This document shows, one piece after another, positions 8,725-17,232 of a stretch of DNA of 64,000 nt. The notes below the pieces were generated by a model. It searched no databases. It saw only the letters and a list, made by a program, of their open reading frames with translations, and was not told the origin of the DNA. Position 1 is the first letter of the stretch. Each line of letters opens with the position of its first letter. Position numbers and translations under genes: made by a program. Source of the DNA: an uncultured bacterium (GTDB lineage: Bacteria; Bacillota; Clostridia; Lachnospirales; Lachnospiraceae); contig CAJMPJ010000005.1 in the NCBI GenBank assembly GCA_905215155.1, forward strand, positions 1 through 64,000, written 5' to 3'.

Positions 8725-9735
8725 TTACTGGGGCAGATAATCGTTTGAAAAACCGGTATTTTCCGGAATCTCAGCTTTTGACAGCCCCTTTTCATTGAGC
8801 CAGTTATAGAACCGGTTCCAACGTTCCGGGTCAATATATCCCCAGACATCCACGTCTGCCTGATATTGATCGGCCAGATATTTCTGGCTTTTCATTACAA
8901 GTTTTTCATCAAGCTCCGGGGCTGCTTTAAGTAAAATTTCTGCCGCTTCTTCCGGATTCTTTACCGCATCTTCATAGCCCTTGCTCAAAGCACCCAGAAA
9001 TGCCCTTGCAGTCTCAGGATCCCTTTCCAAAAAATCATTGCCCGCAATAATGACAGGGGTATAGTAATCAAATACAGGGTTTATATCCTTAAAGGCGAAA
9101 TAGTCGGTATCCAAGCCTTCCAGATCCATCTTTATGCCAGCCCAGGCATAAAAGATCCAGATCGCGTCCACAGATTTTGTTTTTAAGGCAGAAACTTCAT
9201 CGGTCACTGTACTTGGAATCATCTCGACCTTGGAAAAATCGCCTCCGTCGGACTCCATTACATCTTTGATCATAGCTTTTTCCACCGGATTGTCCCAGGT
9301 GGCATATTTCTTTCCTTCCAGCCCCTTGGGGGAGGCCATGCCTTCCCCTTTCCGGGATATGATTCCAGAGGTGTTGTGCTGAATCACCGCAGCCACTGCT
9401 GTGATGGGAAGAGCGTCATCTCCCACCAGTGCAGGTGCCATGGTGTCCTGGAAGGACATGCCAAAGTCCGCTTTTCCTGAAGCGACCAGCACCTCTGCGC
9501 CATCCTCCGGCGGCTGAACGATCTCAACGGACAGTCCTGCATCTTTAAAATATCCCTTTTCCTGTGCCACATAAAGGCCGGTATGATTGGTGTTGGGCGT
9601 CCAGTCAAGGACAAAAGTAACCTTTTTCAAAGACCCTGTTTCTCCATTGGCTGCCTGCTTTTCCTGCTTCTGGCAGCCGGTCAGTGATGCGGCAAAAGCC
9701 GCTGCAATAAGAATTGCCAAGCCTGTTTTTTTCAT
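8725..9735 (-). CDS. thiY: Lipoprotein substrate-binding protein, NMT1/THI5-like
   Basis: 336 aa from the ATG at 9735, which has GGAGG 6 bases ahead; an in-frame ATG 12 bases upstream is less likely. Signal peptide with lipobox SLTGC, so it is tethered outside the membrane. The NMT1 domain is visible in VTFVLDWTPNTNHTGLYVA and EKGYFKDAGLSVEIVQPPE, the typical opening of pyrimidine-precursor binding proteins. It would deliver the thiamine pyrimidine precursor (for example N-formyl-aminopyrimidine) to ThiX/ThiZ. Confidence 0.88.
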   Translation of the reverse strand: MKKTGLAILIAAAFAASLTGCQKQEKQAANGETGSLKKVTFVLDWTPNTNHTGLYVAQEKGYFKDAGLSVEIVQPPEDGAEVLVASGKADFGMSFQDTMAPALVGDDALPITAVAAVIQHNTSGIISRKGEGMASPKGLEGKKYATWDNPVEKAMIKDVMESDGGDFSKVEMIPSTVTDEVSALKTKSVDAIWIFYAWAGIKMDLEGLDTDYFAFKDINPVFDYYTPVIIAGNDFLERDPETARAFLGALSKGYEDAVKNPEEAAEILLKAAPELDEKLVMKSQKYLADQYQADVDVWGYIDPERWNRFYNWLNEKGLSKAEIPENTGFSNDYLPQ

Positions 9736-9763
9736 GCTTTCCTCCATAGTCTGAAACTGTCTG

Positions 9764-10525
9764 TCAACGGTCCTCCCAAGGCATGCATTTTTTCGCCAGC
9801 ATGTCCACGCCTTTCATAAGCAGGAGACTGATGACAGATATAAGAAAAATAACTGCAAACATCTTATCAAAGGCAAATGCCTTCTTCACCCGGGTCATAT
9901 ATACGCCCAGCCCGCCAAAGCCTCCCAGCCATTCCGAAATGACTGCCCCCACAACCGCATAGGAGGCGGAGATCCGGAGACTGGAAAAAAACTGCCCCAT
10001 GGCTCCGGGAAGCTTGATGTAACGGAAAATGCTGATGGTTCCGGCTCCCATAGACCTTAAAAGATTTACCGCATCCGGATCTGCGGATTGAAAACCGTTT
10101 AAAAGCCCTATGGTGACCGGGAAAAATGTGGTCAATACAATCAGGATGACCTTTGGAGTCATCTCATAGCCGAACCATAACACCAAAAGCGGAGCCAGAG
10201 CTACCGTGGGTACGGTCTGTGTCAACACGATCAGGGGGTAAAACGCCCGGTAAAGTCCAGCAAAATGGTCCATCACCACGGCAATGACAAAACCGGTGGC
10301 CACACCCAGAAAAAGTCCGGCAAACGCCTCTGTCAGTGTTATCTTTGCATGCTCCATAAGTGCCGGGAATTCGGTCAGAAACGCATTTCCCACACTTATG
10401 GGCGATGGCAGCAGGTAAGAATCCACCAGCCCGAAGTAAGAGATCCCCTGCCACAGAAAAAGAAGCCCCAAAACCGCCGAACAGGACCACAGGTTATTGG
10501 TGATGCTTCGTGACTTTCTTTTCAA
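9764..10525 (-). CDS. thiX: ABC transporter permease for thiamine precursor
   Basis: 253 aa with about six membrane segments. BPD_transp_1 family; the EAA-type loop (LLRSMGAGTISIFRYIKLPGA) contacts the ATPase. The start is a TTG at 10525, preceded by GGAGAGG at about 9 bases, lying inside the end of the upstream gene (32-base overlap), so translation is probably coupled. It sits between the binding protein and the small thiamine-binding protein. Confidence 0.87.
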   Translation of the reverse strand: MKRKSRSITNNLWSCSAVLGLLFLWQGISYFGLVDSYLLPSPISVGNAFLTEFPALMEHAKITLTEAFAGLFLGVATGFVIAVVMDHFAGLYRAFYPLIVLTQTVPTVALAPLLVLWFGYEMTPKVILIVLTTFFPVTIGLLNGFQSADPDAVNLLRSMGAGTISIFRYIKLPGAMGQFFSSLRISASYAVVGAVISEWLGGFGGLGVYMTRVKKAFAFDKMFAVIFLISVISLLLMKGVDMLAKKCMPWEDR

Positions 10526-10790
10526 TCGTTAATACCTCTCCTTCCGGCCGGTAAGTAACTTTGATATAAGCGGCCACAGACGGAGCACCTGCGCGGATGG
10601 CAATATGCTGGCATTCCTTTACCACATCCATCAGTTCGTCGTAATCGCCTTCTATGGCTGTTTCAAAAGGTCCTACATAATAATTAAGTCCGGTGCTTTT
10701 GATATAATCAATCACCTGATCTACAATACGAATTAATTCCTCATCATTTTTTGCTTCCGGAAGTGACTGGATCGCTACGCTTGCATTCAT
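10494..10790 (-). CDS. Thiamine-binding protein of the MTH1187/YkoF type
   Basis: 98 aa. Single ferredoxin-like domain of the MTH1187/YkoF family: MNASVAIQSLP at the start, then YYVGPFETAIEGDYDELMDV and the C-terminal strand VAAYIKVTYRPEGE. Family members bind thiamine or its pyrimidine part and are often found in TPP-regulated transport operons, as here. First gene of the operon; AAGGAGAG precedes its ATG. It overlaps the permease gene by 32 bases. Confidence 0.85.
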   Translation of the reverse strand: MNASVAIQSLPEAKNDEELIRIVDQVIDYIKSTGLNYYVGPFETAIEGDYDELMDVVKECQHIAIRAGAPSVAAYIKVTYRPEGEVLTIEKKVTKHHQ

Positions 10791-10814
10791 ATATTTTCTC
10801 TCCTTTTTTATAAA

Positions 10815-10846
10815 TACAGAAAACCCGTCCGGATATCCGGGCGGGT
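10815..10846 (-). terminator. Riboswitch-controlled terminator ahead of the thiamine transport operon
   Basis: Minus-strand ACCCGCCCGGAT pairs with ATCCGGACGGGT (one C-A mismatch), followed by TTTTC. It is placed directly between the TPP aptamer and the first gene, as in transcription-terminating thi-box switches. Confidence 0.8.
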
Positions 10847-10852
10847 CTACAG

Positions 10853-10950
10853 GCTGTGCCTTAAAGTCTCCTACGCTGGCATTATCCAGATCAGGTTACA
10901 GGGTTCGGAACAATTCTGTTCCATCTCAGCCGGACTTTCTCCAGCACCCC
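10853..10950 (-). ncRNA. TPP riboswitch (thi box)
   Basis: On the minus strand the conserved elements appear in order: GGGGTGCT, GGCTGAGATGG, ACCCTGTAACCTGATCTGG, ATAATGCCAGCGTAGG and the closing GGCACAGCC. These are the pyrimidine- and pyrophosphate-sensing helices of the TPP aptamer. With the terminator at 10815-10846 it should shut the operon off when thiamine pyrophosphate is plentiful. Confidence 0.97.
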
Positions 10951-11006
10951 TTTTTATTTTCATTGCAAGTATACATCGAACCGGCAGGAAAGTCAAGCGG
11001 CACCAA

Positions 11007-13085
11007 TCACTCCTCTAACAGATTCTGCATTCCTCCCAGGCTGATCCCAATCGTGGACAGATTGTGGAGAAGGGCAGAAGTCGTGGGCGCTATAATCCCT
11101 GCCGCGCCCAAAAGGATGAGGCTGGTGTTGATGCCAACGATATTCCGGTAATTGCTGTGGATCCGTTTCATCAGACTGTCACTCAACAGCTTTAAGGTGA
11201 CGATCTCAAAAAGATTGTCCGCTGCAAGGGTGATATCCGCTATCTCTCTTGCGATCTCCGCTCCGTCACTGATGGCAATGCCCACATCTGCGGCAGAAAG
11301 GGCCGGAGAATCATTGATCCCGTCTCCCACCATGATTACCACATTGCCTGCCGCTTTTTCCTGCTCGATAAAACGGGCCTTCTGCTCCGGCAGGACTTCT
11401 GAGTAATACTCATCCACGCCGACTCTGGCTGCTACCGCCCTGGCCGTCCGCTCACTGTCTCCGGTCATCATGACCACCTTGCGGATTCCTGCTTTCTTTA
11501 AGGAATTGATTACCGCTCCTGCCTCTTCCCGGAGAGGGTCCTCCACACAGATCACGGCTGCCAGCTTCTGGTCCATGGCAAGGTATAGATGGCTGCAGTC
11601 TGACGGAAGCTGGTCAAAGGTCTCCCGGTAAGCTTCATCCACCGTACAGGCCTCATCTTCAAATACAAAATGATAGCTGCCAATGACCACCTTCCTGCCC
11701 TCAATATAGGAGGCAATGCCATGGGCTACAATATAATCCACTTTAGAATGCATTTCTTCATGCTCCAAGCCCATATCCCTGGCTGCTTTCACCACAGCCT
11801 TTGCCATGGAATGGGGAAAATGTTCCTCCAGACAGGCTGCGATCCGAAGCATCTCTTCCTTGCTTTCCCTGCCAAACGTCACCACTTCCTTTACCGTAGG
11901 TCTTGCCTTTGTCAGAGTCCCGGTCTTATCAAAAACCACCACAGCGGCATCGGCCACTGCCTCCAGGTATTTTCCTCCTTTTACGGTCATGTGATACATG
12001 CTGGCCTCGCGAATGGCAGAAAGCACAGAGATAGGCATGGCAAGCTTTAAGGCACAGGAAAAGTCCACCATAAGAACAGAGATGGCTCTGGATACATTTC
12101 TGGTGAGCAGCCAGGTCAGGCCGGTCCCTAAAAGAGTATAGGGCACCAGCCGGTCTGCCAGATGGCCTGCCTTGCTTTCCAGGGAAGACTTCAGTTTTTC
12201 TGACTCTTCTATCATGGTAACGATCTTTTCAAACCGGGTGGAACCGGACACCTCCCGGACTGTGATGACAAGCTCGCCTTCTTCTACCACCGTTCCGGCA
12301 TATACATAGCCTCCGGCTTCTTTTTTCACCGGAAGGGATTCTCCCGTAAGGGAAGCCTGGTTGACCATTGCCTCACCCGAAGCCACAGTGCCGTCAAATG
12401 GAATGACATTCCCCATATGGACCACGACTTTATCGTTCTGTCTGACGGAGGAAGCATCTACAAGCACCTCCTGGGCGCCGCTTACAAGCCATACCCTGTC
12501 CACATGCAGGGACATGCTTCTGGCCAGATCTCCTACCGATTTTTTATGGGTCCATTCTTCTAACAGTTCCCCGATCCCAAGCAGGAACATGACAGAACCG
12601 GCGGTCTCCGCTTCCCCTCTTATGAGAGAAACGCCAATGGCTATGGCATCTAAAACCGCCACTTCCATCTTTCGGAGCAAAAGGCATTTCAGTCCTCTTA
12701 TGATGTATTTTATGGATTTTATGCCAATGGCAAAAGGCCGTATGGAAGCGGGAACTAACAGCTTTCCCGCTGCTCTGAAAAGTACCTTTAAGACCAGCTT
12801 TTCCTGATAAAGTGCATTCAGCTCCCGTCCGGAATGTTCCAGAACCGCCGGCGGCACTTCCACCCTTTGATAATCAAACTGCTTCAGCGCCTTTATGACC
12901 TCTTCCCGTCTGTCGGTATAAGTAATAACTGCATCCGCTGTCCGCTCCCGGACCTTCACGGATGTTATTGTTTTTATTCCATGCAGATAATAAAGCAGTG
13001 TATCCGCTTCCCGGTAAGTCATCCGTCTCTGCACCAAATGGATTCTTAGCCGTCCTGGTATTTCATGTTTTATGATAAACTTCAC
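11007..13085 (-). CDS. P1B-type heavy-metal ATPase with atypical FSC metal motif; ferrosome FezB-like candidate
   Basis: 692 aa. N-terminal HMA_2-like domain (HEIPGRLRIHL, about 7-17), actuator loop with TGES near 246-249, phosphorylation motif DKTGT at about Asp385, and GDGIND near the C-terminal side. The transmembrane metal motif, normally CPC, reads VDFSCALKLAMP (about 339-350), so the CPC positions are FSC. That is not the Cu/Zn/Cd pattern and fits the divergent P1B-6 group that includes FezB of ferrosome loci. A small GxxxG membrane protein is encoded just upstream and the Feo iron-uptake genes lie beyond, which supports iron as the substrate. GTG start, GGAGGT 6 bases ahead. Confidence 0.85.
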   Translation of the reverse strand: MKFIIKHEIPGRLRIHLVQRRMTYREADTLLYYLHGIKTITSVKVRERTADAVITYTDRREEVIKALKQFDYQRVEVPPAVLEHSGRELNALYQEKLVLKVLFRAAGKLLVPASIRPFAIGIKSIKYIIRGLKCLLLRKMEVAVLDAIAIGVSLIRGEAETAGSVMFLLGIGELLEEWTHKKSVGDLARSMSLHVDRVWLVSGAQEVLVDASSVRQNDKVVVHMGNVIPFDGTVASGEAMVNQASLTGESLPVKKEAGGYVYAGTVVEEGELVITVREVSGSTRFEKIVTMIEESEKLKSSLESKAGHLADRLVPYTLLGTGLTWLLTRNVSRAISVLMVDFSCALKLAMPISVLSAIREASMYHMTVKGGKYLEAVADAAVVVFDKTGTLTKARPTVKEVVTFGRESKEEMLRIAACLEEHFPHSMAKAVVKAARDMGLEHEEMHSKVDYIVAHGIASYIEGRKVVIGSYHFVFEDEACTVDEAYRETFDQLPSDCSHLYLAMDQKLAAVICVEDPLREEAGAVINSLKKAGIRKVVMMTGDSERTARAVAARVGVDEYYSEVLPEQKARFIEQEKAAGNVVIMVGDGINDSPALSAADVGIAISDGAEIAREIADITLAADNLFEIVTLKLLSDSLMKRIHSNYRNIVGINTSLILLGAAGIIAPTTSALLHNLSTIGISLGGMQNLLEE

Positions 13086-13107
13086 GTCTGCACCTCCGTA
13101 CAGAAAA

Positions 13108-13131
13108 CGGGGCCAAAAACCACCGGCCCCG
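13108..13131 (-). terminator. Strong hairpin between the small membrane protein and the P1B ATPase
   Basis: Minus-strand CGGGGCC pairs with GGCCCCG over a 10-base loop, followed by TTTTC. It could be a leaky terminator that lowers ATPase expression relative to the small protein, or an RNA-stabilising hairpin. Confidence 0.5.
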
Positions 13132-13169
13132 CTCTGTCATATTCTTTTGTAGTCTGGCGGTTTTAACCT

Positions 13170-13445
13170 TTATGCTTGTGCACCTTCAGCTTCTTCCACG
13201 GCGGCAGCTTCCTTTAATTCACGTTCTTCATTGATCTGCTTTGCTTCTGCAAGAATATCTTCCGCATTCTCCTGAATGGTTGTTGCAGTCTTCATCACAC
13301 AATCCTTTGCCCGAAGAGCGGCTGCGGTACAGTTGGTATAAACTTTTTTTGCATCCTTGCTGGCAAGAAGCTTAATACCGGCAGTTCCAAACAGGATTCC
13401 TCCAATAAAAATCCCCATATTTTTAATTTTAGAAATATCCAACAT
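13170..13445 (-). CDS. Small membrane-associated protein (DUF6110-like), GxxxG-rich; FezA-like candidate
   Basis: 91 aa from the ATG at 13445, which has AAGGAGG 9 bases ahead (a further in-frame start 27 bases upstream has no such site). One hydrophobic segment NMGIFIGGILFGTAGIKLL with stacked GxxxG-type spacing, a potential helix-packing membrane anchor, then an amphipathic Lys/Glu/Ala-rich helix to the end. It resembles the DUF6110 group of clostridial proteins. Position immediately before a P1B ATPase matches the small partner in ferrosome loci. Function itself is inferred, not shown. Confidence 0.75.
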   Translation of the reverse strand: MLDISKIKNMGIFIGGILFGTAGIKLLASKDAKKVYTNCTAAALRAKDCVMKTATTIQENAEDILAEAKQINEERELKEAAAVEEAEGAQA

Positions 13446-13550
13446 CTTTTGTATCCTCCTTTGAATTACCAATTATTTCCTATTATTACATCATCATAGC
13501 AGGTGTGTTTTCGGTTAGTCAAAGATAATTGTTTTATGTGATAATTTTTC

Positions 13551-14165
13551 TCATTTTCGTGCAGCAGCCGTTACCTCAGACCAATGCAGCAGTGCCAAAG
13601 CTCCGATCTCCGGGTCATACATCAGTCCCAGATTGTCTTTGATCTCTTTATAGCAGTATTCCAAGGAATAGGCAGTCCGGTACCCCCGGTCAGAGGTCAT
13701 GGCATCAATGGAATCGCAGATGGCAATGATTCTGGCTCCCATAGGGATTTCCTTTCCCTTTAGGCCCTCCGGATACCCTTTGCCGTCGTATCGCTCATGG
13801 TGATATAAAACAATATCTTTTAGTTCATTCAAATGCCTGGATTTGCTTAAAATATCGGCACCTATCCTGGGGTGTTTTTTCATGGCATTCCATTCTTCTC
13901 TGGAAAGTCTGTCCGGCTTATTAAGGACCGCGTCGGGAACACCGATCTTACCGATGTCATGAAGATGAGCCGCAATGTGGATCTTCTCCACCTCGTCCTG
14001 GGGAAGTCCCAACCGCGCAGAAAGGGTCAGCGCCATATCGCTGACCCTTTGAGAATGCCCTGCCGTATAAGGGTCTTTTGCATCGAGTGCACTTACAATG
14101 CACTCGATGATTTCATGGTAATCAATCCCATCCCTGCATAACTCAAATCCTGTTCCTGTATTCAT
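13551..14165 (-). CDS. HD-GYP domain phosphohydrolase
   Basis: 204 aa, almost only the HD-GYP domain. Metal and signature motifs are complete: AGHSQRVSD, HLHDIGKIGVPD (the HD pair), KKHPRIGADIL, HHERYDGKGYP (HHExxDGxGYP) and DSIDAMTSDRGYR. Such enzymes usually hydrolyse cyclic di-GMP or related dinucleotides. There is no receiver or sensor domain. It is on the same strand, between the Fur-like regulator and the small membrane protein, and its promoter region carries the GTTAG-N6-CTAAC operator (14188-14203), which places it in the iron regulon. Confidence 0.88.
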   Translation of the reverse strand: MNTGTGFELCRDGIDYHEIIECIVSALDAKDPYTAGHSQRVSDMALTLSARLGLPQDEVEKIHIAAHLHDIGKIGVPDAVLNKPDRLSREEWNAMKKHPRIGADILSKSRHLNELKDIVLYHHERYDGKGYPEGLKGKEIPMGARIIAICDSIDAMTSDRGYRTAYSLEYCYKEIKDNLGLMYDPEIGALALLHWSEVTAAARK

Positions 14166-14187
14166 ATTTTACATGCTCATTTCTTTG

Positions 14188-14203
14188 GTTAGTATTAGCT
14201 AAC
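14188..14203 (-). promoter_or_regulatory. DtxR-like operator upstream of the HD-GYP gene
   Basis: GTTAGTATTAGCTAAC: half-sites GTTAG and CTAAC with six bases between, 22 bases ahead of the ATG. The same 5-6-5 architecture recurs at 17741-17756, 17201-17216 and, with one change in a half-site, 62652-62667. Confidence 0.65.
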
Positions 14204-14218
14204 TTCAGATCAACAAGA

Positions 14219-14710
14219 TTAATAGCAGCCGGCCTGCTCACATTCACATGGTTTTACCGATATGGATGTGATCTTCTGGTCATTCAAATAGCCGCACGCA
14301 GAAAGTCCTGCCCTCACCACCGAATTCCAGTTTTTTGCAGACAAGTGATATGTGGTCTCATCATCCAGTACCACGGTACATGCATCCTCCATGGAACAGG
14401 TTTCTGAGTAAGCGATCTTGTACATGTTCTTGCGGCTGATTGCTCCGATTTCTTCCAGGACATTTACCATCCGGTAAACGGTTGCGGCACCGATGCTCTC
14501 GTCAACCTTCGATGCTTTATAATATATCTCCTTACAACTGGAGCATTCATGTTCCAGAATAATATCCAGCAGCGTGAGGCGCTGTTTTGTTATTCTGCAT
14601 CCTTTTTCCTTCAGCTTTTCAATGATAAGCTCTTTCTGCATTTTTGATCTGTGATAGCTTCTGGAATCAGTCACTTTTCTTTTTTCACTGATAATATTGC
14701 GGTCTTCCAT
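14219..14710 (-). CDS. Fur-family regulator with divergent C-terminal domain
   Basis: 163 aa. The winged helix is clear: GCRITKQRLTLLDIILEH, SCKEIYYKASKVDESIGAAT, VYRMVNVLEEIGAIS. The second half departs from Fur/PerR/Zur: the His-rich metal site (HxHxxC...CG) is absent and the end instead holds scattered Cys (YSETCSMEDACTV, SACGYLND, KPCECEQAGCY). It may use a different ligand such as a cluster or thiol signal. It sits between the feo genes and the HD-GYP/P1B genes. GGAGGT lies 6 bases ahead of the ATG. Confidence 0.82.
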   Translation of the reverse strand: MEDRNIISEKRKVTDSRSYHRSKMQKELIIEKLKEKGCRITKQRLTLLDIILEHECSSCKEIYYKASKVDESIGAATVYRMVNVLEEIGAISRKNMYKIAYSETCSMEDACTVVLDDETTYHLSAKNWNSVVRAGLSACGYLNDQKITSISVKPCECEQAGCY

Positions 14711-14770
14711 TTGGGCACCTCCATTTACTGTAATAAGGGATTTTAACCATTCACCTTCCGGATGCAGTCT

Positions 14771-14911
14771 TTAGTGACTGCAATGTCCTCCGCAATCTTT
14801 GCATGACACACCGCATTGAATGGATTTTCCGTTTTTCTTGTCACGAATCATACTCTTAACAATCAACGCCACCGCGCCGACGACAACCAATAACACAACC
14901 ATTGTTCCCAT
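14771..14911 (-). CDS. FeoB-associated Cys-rich membrane protein
   Basis: 46 aa: MGTMVVLLVVVGAVALIV is one membrane helix, followed by a basic stretch and the Cys motif QCGVSCKDCGGHCSH. This is the layout of the FeoB_associated family encoded next to feoB in clostridia, thought to assist ferrous iron transport. GGAGG lies a few bases before the ATG at 14911. It follows feoB on the same strand after a hairpin. Confidence 0.88.
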   Translation of the reverse strand: MGTMVVLLVVVGAVALIVKSMIRDKKNGKSIQCGVSCKDCGGHCSH

Positions 14912-14931
14912 AGAGAACCTCCTTATATTTC

Positions 14932-14956
14932 GAGCCTGCACATATCATGCAGGCTC
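14932..14956 (-). other. Hairpin between feoB and the FeoB-associated gene
   Basis: GAGCCTGCA and TGCAGGCTC pair perfectly (9 bp, 7-base loop). No T run follows on the minus strand, so it is more likely an RNA processing or stabilising element than a terminator. Confidence 0.55.
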
Positions 14957-14976
14957 ATATTAACGTGTACTGCCGC

Positions 14977-17160
14977 TTATTTTGCGCCTGCTACACTTTT
15001 GAAATTTGCTTTTGATCTTTTAGTATCCTTCGCTGGTCTTACCAACAGGTAAATGAATCCTGCAATCAGAACAAAGGCTACTGCTGTAAAGATTCCGAAT
15101 GTTCCAGTTGTGATCAGCATACCAATCTGGTAAACACAAAGTGCTACCACATAGGCAAGAAGTGTCTGATAACCAATTGCAAACCAGAACCAGCTCATAT
15201 TATTCATTTCTCTTTTGATTGCACCCATAGCTGCAAAACATGGAGCGCAAAGAAGATTAAATACCAGGAAGGAATAAGCAGCAATGGTTGTCATGCTTCC
15301 TGCAAGAGTTCCCCAGATCTCGCTGCCATCTTCTGCAACCTCTGCAAATCCGTAAAGAACTCCAAAGGTTCCGACAACGTTCTCTTTTGCAATCAGACCC
15401 GTAATTGCGGCAACTGCAGATTTCCAGTCCCCCCAGCCCAGAGGAGTAAATATCCAGCTGATGGTTCCGCCGATCGCTGCCAGAATACTGTGATCAAGTT
15501 CCATGGTATCCAACATTCTGAATTTTCCGTCTACCCAGCCGAAGTAAGAGGTAAACCACACAAAAATGGTAGCTAAAAGAATGATCGTTCCAGCTTTCTT
15601 AATAAAGGACCAGCCGCGTTCCCACATGCTCCTTAAAATGTTACCAACGGTAGGCATATGATAAGCCGGAAGTTCCATAACGAAAGGAGCCGGATCGCCA
15701 GAAAATCTTTTGGTCTTTTTCAGAATAATACCAGAGCAGATAATTGCTGCAATACCTACAAAGTAGGCACTTGGAGCTACCCATGCTGCACCTCCGAATA
15801 ATGCACCTGAGATCAGGGCAATGATCGGAAGTTTGGCTCCACACGGAATAAATGTGGTAGTCATGATGGTCATCTTACGGTCACGGTCATTTTCAATGGT
15901 ACGGGAAGCCATAACACCTGGAACGCCGCATCCGGTACCGATTAACATCGGAATAAAGGATTTACCGGAAAGACCGAACTTACGGAAAATACGGTCCATA
16001 ATAAAGGCAACTCTTGCCATATATCCGCAGCTCTCAAGGAAAGCAAGGAAAATAAAGAGAACCAGCATCTGAGGTACGAAACCTAAAACAGCACCAACAC
16101 CAGCCACGATTCCGTCAAGAATCAGGCCCTGGAGCCAGTCTGCACAGCCTACAGCTGTCAAAATGCCTTCAACAACAACCGGAACACCTGGAACATCAAT
16201 GCCAAAGAAGCTGAAGCCATCGCCAAATACACCATCATTGGCCCAGTCTGTTGCCCAGGTACCTACCGTTGTAACGGACACATAATATACAAGGAACATA
16301 ACCGCCGCAAAGATCGGCAATGCCAGAAAACGGTTTGTAACAATACGGTCGATTTTATCCGATACCGTAAGCCTTTCGGTTTTGTTTCTTGTAAAGCATT
16401 CATTTATGATAGAGGAGATGAACACATAGCGCTCATTGGTAATAATACTCTCCGTATCATCATCCAACTCCCGCTCAATCATGCGGATCTCTTCGGATAC
16501 ATCAGGAACCCGCTTTAACTGGCTTCCGATCTTGCTGTCCTTTTCCAAAAGTTTGATTGCAAAGAAACGTTTCTGTTCCTCAGGAACATCATTTCCTAAC
16601 TTTTCTTCTATAGAATCTAATACGCTTTCCAATTCCGCCTGGAATTTGTGAACGGGAATGCTGCTCTTTTTCTGCTTGGCAACGGCAACAGCCCTTTCAG
16701 CGGCCTGCTGAATCCCGGTTCCCTTTAGTGCGGAGATTTCTACGACCTCACAGCCCAGCTTCTGACTCAGCTTGCTGATATGTATCTTGTCTCCGTTCTT
16801 CTCAACGATGTCCATCATATTGATAGCCATGACTACAGGGATTCCCAGTTCCATAAGCTGGGTGGATAAGTATAAGTTACGTTCAATGTTGGTACCGTCC
16901 ACGATATTTAAAATCGCATCCGGACGTTCTCCGATCAAATAATTTCTGGCTACTACTTCTTCCAGTGTGTACGGAGAAAGGGAATAAATACCAGGAAGGT
17001 CCATGATGATAACATCCTTATGCCCTTTTAACTTTCCTTCCTTTTTCTCCACTGTAACTCCGGGCCAGTTCCCCACAAACTGGTTGGATCCCGTAAGCGC
17101 ATTAAACAGCGTTGTCTTTCCGCAGTTTGGATTACCTGCTAATGCAATCTTAATTGACAT
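14977..17160 (-). CDS. feoB: Ferrous iron transporter FeoB
   Basis: 727 aa. N-terminal G domain with GNPNCGKTTLFN (G1), DLPGIYSLS (G3) and NMMD (G4), a helical GDI domain to about residue 270, then the membrane part with two Gate repeats (GTGCGVPGVMASRTIEND and FSSYFGW-like region) and about ten helices. It moves Fe2+ across the cytoplasmic membrane under anaerobic conditions. It follows two feoA genes and precedes the small Cys-rich FeoB partner. An operator-like box (17201-17216) lies just upstream of its ribosome site. Confidence 0.97.
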   Translation of the reverse strand: MSIKIALAGNPNCGKTTLFNALTGSNQFVGNWPGVTVEKKEGKLKGHKDVIIMDLPGIYSLSPYTLEEVVARNYLIGERPDAILNIVDGTNIERNLYLSTQLMELGIPVVMAINMMDIVEKNGDKIHISKLSQKLGCEVVEISALKGTGIQQAAERAVAVAKQKKSSIPVHKFQAELESVLDSIEEKLGNDVPEEQKRFFAIKLLEKDSKIGSQLKRVPDVSEEIRMIERELDDDTESIITNERYVFISSIINECFTRNKTERLTVSDKIDRIVTNRFLALPIFAAVMFLVYYVSVTTVGTWATDWANDGVFGDGFSFFGIDVPGVPVVVEGILTAVGCADWLQGLILDGIVAGVGAVLGFVPQMLVLFIFLAFLESCGYMARVAFIMDRIFRKFGLSGKSFIPMLIGTGCGVPGVMASRTIENDRDRKMTIMTTTFIPCGAKLPIIALISGALFGGAAWVAPSAYFVGIAAIICSGIILKKTKRFSGDPAPFVMELPAYHMPTVGNILRSMWERGWSFIKKAGTIILLATIFVWFTSYFGWVDGKFRMLDTMELDHSILAAIGGTISWIFTPLGWGDWKSAVAAITGLIAKENVVGTFGVLYGFAEVAEDGSEIWGTLAGSMTTIAAYSFLVFNLLCAPCFAAMGAIKREMNNMSWFWFAIGYQTLLAYVVALCVYQIGMLITTGTFGIFTAVAFVLIAGFIYLLVRPAKDTKRSKANFKSVAGAK

Positions 17161-17200
17161 ACTCTACCTCTTTCTGCCTGTAAGCATTAATTTGTTTGGC

Positions 17201-17216
17201 ATTAGTTTTACCTAAC
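17201..17216 (-). promoter_or_regulatory. Third DtxR-like box between feoA and feoB
   Basis: ATTAGTTTTACCTAAC: ATTAG-N6-CTAAC, one base from the GTTAG-N6-CTAAC pattern, in the 72-base gap before feoB. It may give feoB an extra layer of iron control. Confidence 0.5.
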
Positions 17217-17232
17217 TCTTATGTAAAAAAAA

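Noticed and set aside
11007..13085. Ordinary cadmium/zinc exporter
   Set aside because: The CPC motif is missing (FSC instead) and there is no N-terminal CxxC metal domain, so a Zn/Cd label would mislead.
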